DNA from: CAWAND01 sp963807065
GTDB lineage: Bacteria > Chloroflexota > Anaerolineae > Anaerolineales > E44-bin32
Assembly (NCBI GenBank): GCA_963807065.1
Contig: CAWDZQ010000004.1
Location: 930,001-994,000 of the forward strand
Length of the DNA stretch: 64,000 nt
Direction of reading: 5' to 3'
Numbering within the stretch: position 1 is the first letter of the stretch; every line of letters begins with the position of its first letter. Made by a program: the position numbers and the translations under genes. The notes below the pieces were generated by a model that was given only the letters and a program-made list of their open reading frames with translations, was not told the origin of the DNA and did not search any database. Shown here one piece after another: positions 8,571 through 16,922 of this stretch.

Positions 8571-10045
8571 CCACGCCCCTGCCGCTGGATCATCTCGAAC
8601 ACGCCGAGGCCTGGGGGCAGGCGAGCTTCGGCATGGCGTATGTCTTCAGGCCCTCCACGTCATCGGCCCTGAAAGCCATCTTCAAGCTGGCCAGAGATAT
8701 GGGCGTTTCGGTTGGCTTGCGGGGCGGCGGCCGGAGCTATGGGGATGCCGCCATGAACAGCGAAGGCATCCTGGTCGATATGGCCCGGATGAATCGGGTC
8801 CTGGCCTGGGATCCCGTCGGGGGAATCATCGACGTCGAACCCGGCGTCACCGTCGAGCAGCTGTGGCGCCACACGCTGGGCGACGGCTGGTGGCCGCCTG
8901 TGGTCCCGGGCACGATGTTCCCCACCCTCGGCGGCTGCCTGGCCATGAACGTTCACGGCAAGAACAATTGGCGTGAGGGAACCCTTGGCGAACACGTCCT
9001 TGAGTTTGAGGCGATGCTCCCCACGGGTGAGCAGTTCGTCTGTTCCCCTGGTTCCGACCACGAGCGCTTCCATGCGATGATCGGGGGACTGGGGGTGCTG
9101 GGGTGCTTCACGCGAATCAGGCTTCAGCTCAAACGCGTGCAGTCAGGGAACCTCGACGTCCTGGCCCTGAGTGTGCCCGACATAAGCTCAATGTTGGACG
9201 AGATGGATGCCCTTAAGGATGACTGGGAGTACCTCGTCGGGTGGGTGGACGGGTTCGCTGGCGGACGAGGCCTGGGGCGGGGTCAAATTCATGCGGCCAA
9301 TCATCTCACCGAAGGGGCTGACCCAAGTCCGGTGCAATCGCTTCGGTTGGATCGTCAGGATCTTCCAGACACGTTCTTTGGGTTGGTACCAAAGTCGATT
9401 TTATGGCGCTTCATGAAGCCTTTCGCCAACAACCTGGGCTGGCGGATGGTCTGCCTCGGCCGCTACTTGATGGCGAAGCGGGGCCATGGGCACAAGTTCC
9501 GTCAGTCGTTGGCTGAGTTCAACTTCCTGCTGGACTACGTCCCCCATTGGAAGCGAGCCTATTGGCCGGAGGGGCTCATCCAATATCAGTGCTTTATCCC
9601 GCGAGACGAAGCCAGTCAGGCCTTCGGCCAGGTCCTGAAGTCGTGCCAGGCGCGCGGCTTGCCGCCTTACCTGGGCGTGACCAAGCGCCACCGTCCGGAT
9701 GATTTCCTGTTGTCGCACGCCGTGGATGGCTTCTCCTTGGCCCTCGACTTTCGGGTGACCGGCCGCAACCGCCAACGATTGCTGGCGCTGACTCAGGCCT
9801 TGGACGCCATCGTGCTTGCCCACTCGGGGCGGTTCTATTTTGCCAAGGACAGCACCCTCGGGCCTGAGGCGGCCGGCGCGTACCTGGGCGGCGAGGCGAT
9901 CCAGCGTCTCCTGGATCTGAAAGCCCGCCATGATCCAGACGGTCTGCTGCAAACTGACCTATGGCGGCGGGTGTTCGCACCCCTGGCGACTCGTGAAGAA
10001 TTTCACAATCACCAACAGGCAGGGCTGACGGATTCCGCGCATTAA
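8567..10045 (+). CDS. FAD-binding oxidoreductase, DprE1-like
   Basis: 492 residues from the ATG that overlaps the SDR stop. The N-terminal FAD domain shows GLRGGGRSYGDAAMNSEGIL and the later GCLAMNVHGKNNWREGT, matching decaprenylphosphoryl-ribose oxidase (DprE1) and related VAO-family enzymes. The C-terminal part (RFYFAKDSTLGPEAAGAYLG) also fits. In mycobacteria DprE1/DprE2 convert a lipid-linked ribose to arabinose; here the substrate is unknown. The residue corresponding to the drug-targeted cysteine of the mycobacterial enzyme appears to be alanine (GFSLALDF). Confidence 0.82.
   Translation: MTTPLPLDHLEHAEAWGQASFGMAYVFRPSTSSALKAIFKLARDMGVSVGLRGGGRSYGDAAMNSEGILVDMARMNRVLAWDPVGGIIDVEPGVTVEQLWRHTLGDGWWPPVVPGTMFPTLGGCLAMNVHGKNNWREGTLGEHVLEFEAMLPTGEQFVCSPGSDHERFHAMIGGLGVLGCFTRIRLQLKRVQSGNLDVLALSVPDISSMLDEMDALKDDWEYLVGWVDGFAGGRGLGRGQIHAANHLTEGADPSPVQSLRLDRQDLPDTFFGLVPKSILWRFMKPFANNLGWRMVCLGRYLMAKRGHGHKFRQSLAEFNFLLDYVPHWKRAYWPEGLIQYQCFIPRDEASQAFGQVLKSCQARGLPPYLGVTKRHRPDDFLLSHAVDGFSLALDFRVTGRNRQRLLALTQALDAIVLAHSGRFYFAKDSTLGPEAAGAYLGGEAIQRLLDLKARHDPDGLLQTDLWRRVFAPLATREEFHNHQQAGLTDSAH
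9991..10008. promoter_or_regulatory. Rex-like palindrome inside the 3' end of the oxidoreductase gene
   Basis: TCGTGAA-GAAT-TTCACAA differs by one base from TTGTGAA-N4-TTCACAA. It lies within coding sequence about 150 bases ahead of the next gene, so it may be chance or a distal operator. Confidence 0.25.
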
Positions 10046-10155
10046 CCCACTATATGGGCCACTGGTCCTGGAGGCACATTTCGCCGCCCACGAGCCGGTG
10101 CTAAACTGGGCTTGGCAATGCGTTTTGCGGAGTGTAAACCAGATGGGAGCCAAGT

Positions 10156-11994
10156 GTGACGCTGCCTGATGTGCTCAACCAGGCAATCGAGTACCTTCGG
10201 GAGGGCAGTCCTGAGCTGGCCCGCCCGATCCTCGTGCACTACCTTCAGAGCCATCCCCGGTCTGATATCGGGTGGTACCTGCTGAGTTTTGCGATCCCCG
10301 AACATGCTCGCCAGGTGGAAAGTCTCGATCGGGCCTTGTCGATCAATCCGGGCAATACCAAGGCCCGGGACCGGTTGGCCTCTCTGACCGGCCAGGTGCC
10401 CCCTTCTGGCAGCCAGGCGCCCTCCGCTTCGCCCGCCGTTCGGCGACAGCTTCCCCGGGGCGGAGCTGGCGCGGCTTCCGGCGGCCTGGCGTCGTCGCGC
10501 AGGTTGGGGCGGCAGTGGCCGCCGTGGGTGATGCCCACGGCGATTGCCGTTTCAGTGGTGCTGATCCTGGCCGCCGTGGGAGGCGCCTATGTGTTCTTTC
10601 AGTTCGTGCGTTCGACGATCGGCCAGCGGGAATCTTCCGCAGCGACGGCGGTGGCGGGCACCGCCACGACCCGCGCCACCCTCGGCGCAGCGGTCGGCCT
10701 TCCAGTCACGTGGACGCCGACCGAGTCGCTGACGCCCAGCATGACGCCGCAGCCCAGCGCCACAAGCACCATCGCGGCCACGGCAACTCCCGTTCCGCCA
10801 GATGCCGAGACGCGCCAGGAAATGACTACCATCCAGGAGCAAGTGGCTGACTTGCGGGGCCTGCAGATCGAAGGCGATCCGCCTTCGTATGTCATCACGG
10901 TTGGACAGGTGCGCCCGTACTTGGAAGGCAGCTTCCTGGCCGGGGGAGGCACCCAGCAAGTTGTGGCCGACCTGTCACACACGCTGGTGGCCTTGGGCTT
11001 GACCAAACCGACCTACGATCTGTACACCAATATCCTCAATGGGCTGTCGGATAGCATCGGTGGGTTCTATCTTCCATGGAGCAAAGAGATCTTCGTCATA
11101 GGAAATCGGTTCTCTGGGATCGAGCGCTGGGTTTACTCGCATGAATACGACCATGCCCTGGTGGATCAGCATTACCATATCGACCAGGCTGGGGTTTACC
11201 CTTTGTGCGAAAAGACTCAAGATGAGTGCAGGGCGGTGGAGGCCCTGGTTGAGGGCGATGCGACTTTGCTGATGAGCCAGTGGGTTACGCAGTACGCTGG
11301 GCCGCAGGACATAAAGGATATCCTTAGCTACAAGCCGCCAAGGCACACCCTGCCCGACGACTTTCCTCCGCCTTATGCCGGTGCCGACTCACTCTTTCCC
11401 TATGATCAGGGTCTGGCGTTCGTCAATGCGCTCTACGACAGGGGTAATTGGGCCGAGATCAACCGGGCCTACGAAAGCCTACCCGTCAGCACCGAACAAA
11501 TCATGCACGTGGACAAATACCTCAGTCATGAGGCGCCGATCGATGTTTCTGCCCGCGACGTGGCCTCCGTCCTTAACGCAGATTGGCGGCTCGTCACTCA
11601 AGACACGCTCGGAGAATGGACCACCTACCTGATGCTGGCCTATGCCGCTGACGAAGCCGCCCAGGTGGACCTCGCTACGGCCGACCGTGCAGCCAATGGA
11701 TGGGGCGGAGATTCCTATCAGGTGCTCTACAACGACGCAACTAACCAGGCCGTCATGGCGGCCGACTGGGTCTGGGACACGGCGCCGGATGCTGGTGATT
11801 TCCGCGCCGCGCTCGAGGGGATGCTAGGTAATCGCTATCGGGGGGGCGTCCTTCCCAGCGAGCGTGGCCATTGCTGGTCCGTAGGCACAGAGGCGAGCTG
11901 TGTGGTAAGCGGGGCCCGTGAGGTGGTTTGGATTCTCGGTCCGATCGACTTGACCCCCGGTCCCTTGTTGAGCCGCTACCCGGAACTCGAATAG
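10156..11994 (+). CDS. Membrane-anchored metallopeptidase-like protein with TPR-like N-terminus
   Basis: 612 residues from a GTG with GGGAG upstream. Residues 1-75 look like tetratricopeptide repeats (EYLREGSPELARPILVHYLQ). A basic, Pro-rich stretch and one membrane helix (about 122-150) follow, then a Thr/Pro/Ala-rich linker. The outer domain holds YSHEYDHALV, an HExxH motif (His329, Glu330, His333), and AVEALVEGDATLL with Glu362/Glu366, where gluzincins place their third zinc ligand. Cysteines near 350 and 590 may form disulfides. The topology puts TPR inside and the peptidase outside. No named family was recognised. Confidence 0.68.
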   Translation: MTLPDVLNQAIEYLREGSPELARPILVHYLQSHPRSDIGWYLLSFAIPEHARQVESLDRALSINPGNTKARDRLASLTGQVPPSGSQAPSASPAVRRQLPRGGAGAASGGLASSRRLGRQWPPWVMPTAIAVSVVLILAAVGGAYVFFQFVRSTIGQRESSAATAVAGTATTRATLGAAVGLPVTWTPTESLTPSMTPQPSATSTIAATATPVPPDAETRQEMTTIQEQVADLRGLQIEGDPPSYVITVGQVRPYLEGSFLAGGGTQQVVADLSHTLVALGLTKPTYDLYTNILNGLSDSIGGFYLPWSKEIFVIGNRFSGIERWVYSHEYDHALVDQHYHIDQAGVYPLCEKTQDECRAVEALVEGDATLLMSQWVTQYAGPQDIKDILSYKPPRHTLPDDFPPPYAGADSLFPYDQGLAFVNALYDRGNWAEINRAYESLPVSTEQIMHVDKYLSHEAPIDVSARDVASVLNADWRLVTQDTLGEWTTYLMLAYAADEAAQVDLATADRAANGWGGDSYQVLYNDATNQAVMAADWVWDTAPDAGDFRAALEGMLGNRYRGGVLPSERGHCWSVGTEASCVVSGAREVVWILGPIDLTPGPLLSRYPELE

Positions 11995-12074
11995 ACGCAA
12001 GGCGCGCGTGGCGGAGACGCCGAGGGCAACCTGAGCCCGCTGGCCGCCGACTCGCCTCCTGTGAACGGAAAGCC

Positions 12075-13811
12075 ATGATTCCCCAGCGGCCCTCCCAGTT
12101 TTCTCCTGCTCGAGTGGACCACCCCTCAGCGCTGAACCAACTGCGTTGGGTCGGCCTGGCGGGGATTCTGCTTGTGGCCGGCTCGGCAGGCCGTCTGGAT
12201 TCCCCCATCGCCGGTCTGTGTGCGCTGTACGCGCTGGGGTTGGTATGGCAGGGTTTTTCAGCCAGGTCGACTCCCACCAGAGTCTGGATCGATATCGCGA
12301 TGATCGCCGCCGACACCGTTTTCGCGGCGGCCGTGGTGCTCGGCGGGAGTCAGGAAAGTCCCCTGTGGTGGGCATTGCTGCTTCCGGCCGCCCCGGTTGC
12401 GCGATGGTGGGGGTTCTTGGCAGGCGCAGGGGTAACCATCGGCGCATGGCTGGTCACAACGGGGATCGGCCTGGCGCTGGCTGGACCCGTGGGGTTAGCC
12501 TGGCAGAGGCTGGGGCTGGAGGGGGGTGGGCTTTTGGTTGGCGCCATCGTCATCGGCTGGCTGAGCGTCCAGTGGCCCTCCACCATGCGGTCCTCCGAGG
12601 TGCGGTCATCCGAGACGATACAAGAGATGCCAGATACCTTGGGGGAGATCCTGCAGGTGGCGTCTCGCCTGAATGAGACGACGGCGTTGGACCAGCTGGG
12701 CCTTCGAATCATCGACCTGGTGAACGTTGTGTTGAGCGACAGGAGCACTCGCCCGATGATACGGCCAGCCGGATTGTGGATCGGATCCGCGACCGAAGGC
12801 GATTGGGAGTTGACCATCGGATTTGCGCCGGGTGAGAAGGCCGACGAACCGAGCACTCCGAATGCGATGGCCGAAGCGCTGCGATCAGGTGAACCAAGAA
12901 TGGTCATTTCGCCGGACAAAGACCCCTTTGTCCGACTCTATCCGGGCATGGAATCGGCCGGTGCGGTGGTCATTGTGCCCCTGACTCTCCCGGGCGGTGC
13001 CAAGCTGGGCGCGGCGTTGGTGGCGGTTGATGAAGACGACGCCCCATCCGGAGATGTCTTAAATCGGCTGCGGGCGGCTGGAACCAACGCGGCCTTGGTG
13101 TGGGAGAGGGCCAGCCGCTATCGGGAGCTGGTAAGCGAGAAGGACCAGTTGACCGAGCTTCAGGAGGAAGCGCGCAAACGGCTGGCCCGCAATCTTCACG
13201 ACGGGCCGACCCAGACCATTGCCTCCATCGCCATGCGGGCCAACTTCGCCCGACGCCAGATTACGCGTGACCCCGATGCGGCGGTTGAAGAAATCGCCAA
13301 GGTGGAGGAAATGGCCCGGCAGACGACCAGGGAAATCCGACACATGCTGTTCACATTACGTCCGCTGATCCTCGAATCACAGGGGCTGGGCCCAGCACTT
13401 TACCAGTTGGCTCTCAAAGCCAGAGATTCACATGACGAAGATATTCAATTGGGGATCGACCCCGGCTCGACGGCGGGCATGGAGCCTGGGGTCCAGGGGG
13501 CCCTGTTCTATATTGTCGAGGAAGCCGTCACAAACGTCCAGAAGCATGCTGCGGCCGAGCACATCTGGATCCGTTTGGAGCGGGAGGCGGAGGGCCTGCG
13601 TCTTGAGGTGGAAGACGATGGCGTGGGGTTCAACGTCGGTGCGGTGGATGCCCATTACGAGCAACGCGGCAGCCTTGGCATGGTCAACATGCGCGAACGG
13701 GCCGAGTTGGCAGGGGGTGTATTGAGTGTGATATCTACCGAGGGCCGCGGCACATGCATCAGCGTCAGCCTGCCCGCCGGCGAGGCAACGGGCCCAGACG
13801 ACCATGCCTGA
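12075..13811 (+). CDS. Sensor histidine kinase, HisKA_3 (NarL-partner) type with GAF domain
   Basis: 578 residues; the ATG at 12075 has GGAAAG upstream. Five to six membrane helices fill residues 20-165, a GAF-like sensor domain spans about 195-345, and the dimerization helix carries RKRLARNLHDGPTQTIAS with phosphoacceptor His375. The ATPase domain shows VEEAVTNVQKHAAAEHIWI, DDGVGF and RGSLGMVNMRERAEL. Kinases of this kind phosphorylate LuxR/NarL-type regulators, but none is adjacent; the regulator at 58.9 kb has no HTH. Two membrane proteins follow and may belong to the same transcript. Confidence 0.9.
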   Translation: MIPQRPSQFSPARVDHPSALNQLRWVGLAGILLVAGSAGRLDSPIAGLCALYALGLVWQGFSARSTPTRVWIDIAMIAADTVFAAAVVLGGSQESPLWWALLLPAAPVARWWGFLAGAGVTIGAWLVTTGIGLALAGPVGLAWQRLGLEGGGLLVGAIVIGWLSVQWPSTMRSSEVRSSETIQEMPDTLGEILQVASRLNETTALDQLGLRIIDLVNVVLSDRSTRPMIRPAGLWIGSATEGDWELTIGFAPGEKADEPSTPNAMAEALRSGEPRMVISPDKDPFVRLYPGMESAGAVVIVPLTLPGGAKLGAALVAVDEDDAPSGDVLNRLRAAGTNAALVWERASRYRELVSEKDQLTELQEEARKRLARNLHDGPTQTIASIAMRANFARRQITRDPDAAVEEIAKVEEMARQTTREIRHMLFTLRPLILESQGLGPALYQLALKARDSHDEDIQLGIDPGSTAGMEPGVQGALFYIVEEAVTNVQKHAAAEHIWIRLEREAEGLRLEVEDDGVGFNVGAVDAHYEQRGSLGMVNMRERAELAGGVLSVISTEGRGTCISVSLPAGEATGPDDHA

Positions 13812-13853
13812 GGCCATGGTTCCCATCGGCGGGGCCGGTTCAGGGCGCCGTGG

Positions 13854-14486
13854 ATGGTCGGCCGTCCGCAAATGATCTGGGAGTCCGTGGCCTGGGTGGT
13901 CGTGGCCCTGGCCGCCGTGCCCCTGATGACCTTGATTGAGGCGCCTGTGAAGGCGCGTTGGCCGTCGGCTTGGCCGGCGTTGCGGGGTCTTGCGCCTTGG
14001 CTTATCGGCTTGGGGCCGGCCTACCTGGCGCTGATAAGCGGGGCCGTCCTAGGGCGCAGCTTTGGCCTGTACGGCCGTGGAGGCGCTGCCGGTTGGTTGG
14101 TTTCGACGTTGTTCTGCGCCGGCCTGGCGGCTGGCACCTGGGGCCTCCGGCGCCATCTGGCCAACCCAGCCTCCGAGCAAGATCTTATCTCGGTCGTGAT
14201 GGATGAGCCGCGCTGGGCGCTCTACCGGGCCGCCGGCGTGGTCTGGCTTGGGACGTGGGGCCTCCTGTTCGGGCTCGGGGTTGGGATGATCGAATGGGTG
14301 CTGCGCACCCGCCCGTGGTTGGCCGAAATCCAGCAGGACCGGGGGACCTGGCTGGTCTTGATCCGGCTGGGTGTCTCTAGCCTGATCTTCGCACTAACCG
14401 GCAACTTCTGGCTCACTTGGACCACCCAGGCGGTATGCTGGTTTCTTCTATCTCGAGTGCAGGCGCAACTGGCACACGAACCATGA
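13854..14486 (+). CDS. Unrecognised integral membrane protein
   Basis: 210 residues with about five hydrophobic helices (WESVAWVVVALAAVPLMTLI, LAPWLIGLGPAYLALISGAV, GWLVSTLFCAGLAAGTW, AAGVVWLGTWGLLFGLGVGM, LVLIRLGVSSLIFALTGNF). No family motif was recognised. The start is uncertain: the ATG at 13854 gives the longest product, and the ATG at 13872 is equally possible because neither has a clear ribosome site. It follows the kinase gene by 42 bases and overlaps the next gene by ATGA. Confidence 0.6.
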   Translation: MVGRPQMIWESVAWVVVALAAVPLMTLIEAPVKARWPSAWPALRGLAPWLIGLGPAYLALISGAVLGRSFGLYGRGGAAGWLVSTLFCAGLAAGTWGLRRHLANPASEQDLISVVMDEPRWALYRAAGVVWLGTWGLLFGLGVGMIEWVLRTRPWLAEIQQDRGTWLVLIRLGVSSLIFALTGNFWLTWTTQAVCWFLLSRVQAQLAHEP

Positions 14487-14893
14487 CCTGGATCGTGCGC
14501 GGTCTGTGGGCCGTGGCAGGCGTGGCATGGTTCGCCTGGTTGGGCTACGAGGACGTAGGGCTGGCGGTGGTGTTGTCGCTGTCAGGTTGGATTTCCCTGG
14601 CCTACGTGGTCACGCTCTGGCGCCGCTGGAGTGAAAGCTGGCGGCTCGAGCCGGGCCAGTACCTTGTCAGGGCGGCGATCGTGGGCCTGGTTGGCGGCGC
14701 CACGGCGCCGCCGCTGGCTGACATCCTGATGTTGGTCAAGATCTCGATTCACGGTCACACCGTGGCCGATTTCACAGCGCGGGATTTGGCGGCTGTCCTC
14801 TGGCGGACGCCGGTGTGGGCGCTGGCGGGCTTGGCGGCGGGCCTTGCCCTGGGTTTGATCCACAGGTTGCGAAAGACAGGGCGCCAATCGTGA
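14483..14893 (+). CDS. Small unrecognised membrane protein
   Basis: 136 residues beginning at the ATG inside the ATGA overlap with the upstream membrane protein. Three to four helices are visible (VRGLWAVAGVAWFAWLGY, VGLAVVLSLSGWISLAYVVT, a middle segment around 70-90, and VWALAGLAAGLALGLIH). The tail ends in a basic cluster (RLRKTGRQS). Translational coupling suggests that it works with the preceding protein; neither resembles a known transporter. Confidence 0.6.
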   Translation: MTWIVRGLWAVAGVAWFAWLGYEDVGLAVVLSLSGWISLAYVVTLWRRWSESWRLEPGQYLVRAAIVGLVGGATAPPLADILMLVKISIHGHTVADFTARDLAAVLWRTPVWALAGLAAGLALGLIHRLRKTGRQS

Positions 14894-14905
14894 AATTCTT
14901 CACTT
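14888..14905. promoter_or_regulatory. Degenerate Rex-like palindrome before the zinc ribbon-trxB pair
   Basis: TCGTGAA-ATTC-TTCACTT keeps the central GTGAA-N4-TTCAC symmetry but deviates at three outer bases. It ends directly upstream of a TTAACG and TAATATAAT promoter-like stretch (14904-14931), a position where a repressor could act on the thioredoxin reductase transcript. Confidence 0.35.
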
Positions 14906-14963
14906 AACGCCACCGGGCGGGGCGATAATATAATGAGGGGACGAGGAAGGGAGAACTTGGCAG

Positions 14964-15200
14964 ATGGGGCATGAGACTGGTAAGCAGTTCTTTCTGTGTC
15001 CGAACTGTTACACGGCTGGTGAGGAAGGTGGCGCCTGTCCCATGTGCGGACATGACATGCTGGGTTGTCGGCCCGGGGATGCGAATGACCCCTGCCGCAA
15101 ACCGTTGATCAATTCGGCCGGCCGGGTGCGATCGAGGGCACCACGCTGGTGGTTGGAAAGACGTCTTCCGGCGCTGTTTGACGCGTTGAAGAGTCTCTAA
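14964..15200 (+). CDS. Small zinc-ribbon protein
   Basis: 78 residues. Two Cys pairs, CPNC (12-15) and CPMC (26-29), form a probable zinc ribbon; two further cysteines follow (GCRPGDANDPC). The C-terminal half is basic and Trp/Leu-rich without a recognisable fold. GGGAG lies ten bases before the ATG, and a TATAAT-like box is near 14930. It sits 15 bases upstream of trxB, so the two are probably co-transcribed, hinting at a redox or metal-linked role. Confidence 0.6.
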   Translation: MGHETGKQFFLCPNCYTAGEEGGACPMCGHDMLGCRPGDANDPCRKPLINSAGRVRSRAPRWWLERRLPALFDALKSL

Positions 15201-15215
15201 TCGCGGAGAGGTGTA

Positions 15216-16151
15216 ATGCAGAAGGAAAAAGTGGTCGTCATTGGATCTGGTCCCGCCGGCCTGACGGCGGCGCTGTACGCGGCCAGGGCTAACCTTGAGC
15301 CTCTGGTGATTTCTGGCAACCAATTGGGGGGCCAGATTTCGATTACCTGGGAAGTTGAGAACTATCCCGGTTTCCCCGAAGGAACGACGGGTCCCGAGCT
15401 GGTTGAACTGATGCAGAAGCATGCCGAACACTTCGGCGCCCGGGTGACCATCGATGAAGTGACGGAGGTCGACTTCAGCCACGGCAGACCTTTCCATCTC
15501 AAGACACACGGTGATGAGTTTGAAGCCGAGGCCGTGGTGATCGCCTCCGGCGCTTCCCCAAAACGTCTCGGCATTCCCGGTGAAGACGAGTTGATCGGCA
15601 AGGGGGTATCGTTCTGCGCCACCTGTGATGGGTTCTTCTTCAGGGACAAGGACGTCATCGTGGTCGGGGGAGGCGACAGCGCCCTGGAAGAAGGCATCTT
15701 CCTGACGCGTTTCGCCAATCGGGTCGACATCCTCCATCGCCGCGACGAGCTCCGCGCCGGAGAGCGACTCCAATCCCGCGCCCGGGAAAACGAGAAGATC
15801 AACTTCGTCTGGAACACCGTGCTGGAGGAAATCGAGGGGAACGGCAAGGTCACATCCGTTGCAACAAGGAATGTGGCAACCGGAGAAGACAGCCGCCGGG
15901 ACGTCGACGGCGTCTTCATCTTCATCGGACACTTTCCGAATTCGGATCTGTACAAGGGCCAGCTCGAGATGGATGAGCGCGGCTATGTCAAGGTCGATCA
16001 GAACATGATGACCAGCGTGCCCGGGGTGTTTGCCGCCGGCGAGATTATGGACCCTCACTACCGGCAGATCGCGACATCGGTCGGCCAGGGATGTGCGGCA
16101 GGCATGATGATCGAGCGCTGGATCGAGGATCCGGATGCCGACCACGGCTGA
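15216..16151 (+). CDS. trxB: Thioredoxin-disulfide reductase
   Basis: 311 residues, the normal length. It transfers electrons from NADPH through FAD to thioredoxin in the cytoplasm. The FAD-binding motif GSGPAGL is at about 10-16, the redox-active pair CATC is Cys134/Cys137, the NADPH motif VGGGDSALEEG follows, and the C-terminal FAD stretch is GVFAAGEIMDPHYRQIATSV. The ribosome site GAGAGG precedes the ATG. The 3' end overlaps the next gene by 17 bases. A Rex-like palindrome lies upstream of the operon. Confidence 0.95.
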   Translation: MQKEKVVVIGSGPAGLTAALYAARANLEPLVISGNQLGGQISITWEVENYPGFPEGTTGPELVELMQKHAEHFGARVTIDEVTEVDFSHGRPFHLKTHGDEFEAEAVVIASGASPKRLGIPGEDELIGKGVSFCATCDGFFFRDKDVIVVGGGDSALEEGIFLTRFANRVDILHRRDELRAGERLQSRARENEKINFVWNTVLEEIEGNGKVTSVATRNVATGEDSRRDVDGVFIFIGHFPNSDLYKGQLEMDERGYVKVDQNMMTSVPGVFAAGEIMDPHYRQIATSVGQGCAAGMMIERWIEDPDADHG

Positions 16152-16911
16152 GAAGGTTGGAATCCGGTATACAGTGCATGGGAACGGCGGGCGTGAGGCC
16201 TCACGCCCGCCGTTGGTCTTAATCCATGGGGCGGCGGGCCACCATCTATTTTGGCCGCCTCAGATCCGCCGCTTGACGGGGTGGACGGTGTACGCACTCG
16301 ATTTGCCGGGCCATGGGGAATCCCCGCCGCCGGCGGAGTCGACGATCGGGGGGTACGCAGCCCGTGTCCTGGACTGGATGCGTGCCGAGGGGCTGCCTGA
16401 GGCCGTTCTGGTCGGCCACTCGATGGGTGCCGCCGTCACCTTGGCCGCCGCTTTGCGAAGCCAGGCGGTGAAGGGGCTGGTGCTGCTCGGCGCCGGAAGC
16501 TCCCTGCCGGTTGCCCCCGAGTTCATACAACTCAGTGAATCCCGCGACACTTTTCAAGAGGCGGTCGAACGCATGCTGCGCGGCTCCTTCAGCCGTGAAA
16601 CGGATCCCCGCTTCATCGAGCTAGCTCGTGAGCGGATGCAGGCCGTCGACCCAGCCATCTTTCACCTCGATTTCGTCGCCTGCAGTCACTTTGACGTGAG
16701 ATCGCAGTTGGATCAGATTGTCTGTCCGGCCTTGGTCATCTGCGGTGAAGCGGACCGCATGACGCCCCCGGCGCAGAACGAGGCGCTGGCGCAGGAGCTT
16801 CCGCAGGGCGAGTTTTTCGTCGTCCAGGGCGCCGGTCACATGGTCATGCTGGAGAAGCCTGAAGCGGTCGCAGGAAAGCTGGCGGCTTTCCTCGACAGCC
16901 GTATCCCGTAG
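16135..16911 (+). CDS. Alpha/beta-fold hydrolase
   Basis: 258 residues. The oxyanion region LVLIHGAAGHHLFW, the nucleophile elbow GHSMG (Ser96), an acid in CGEADRMTPP and the catalytic His in GAGHMVMLEKP make a complete triad. This fits esterase, lactonase or BioH-like hydrolases of the abhydrolase_6 type. Substrate is unknown. It overlaps trxB and so is probably translated from the same message. Confidence 0.88.
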   Translation: MPTTAEKVGIRYTVHGNGGREASRPPLVLIHGAAGHHLFWPPQIRRLTGWTVYALDLPGHGESPPPAESTIGGYAARVLDWMRAEGLPEAVLVGHSMGAAVTLAAALRSQAVKGLVLLGAGSSLPVAPEFIQLSESRDTFQEAVERMLRGSFSRETDPRFIELARERMQAVDPAIFHLDFVACSHFDVRSQLDQIVCPALVICGEADRMTPPAQNEALAQELPQGEFFVVQGAGHMVMLEKPEAVAGKLAAFLDSRIP

Positions 16912-16922
16912 TCCTGGCCCGT

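Noticed and set aside
14904..16145. Long open frame on the minus strand opposite trxB
   Set aside because: It is the antisense shadow of a clear trxB gene, driven by codon bias; no family motif or ribosome site. The same applies to long frames opposite pheT (30850-32208), metG (49550-51307) and metE (54392-55942).
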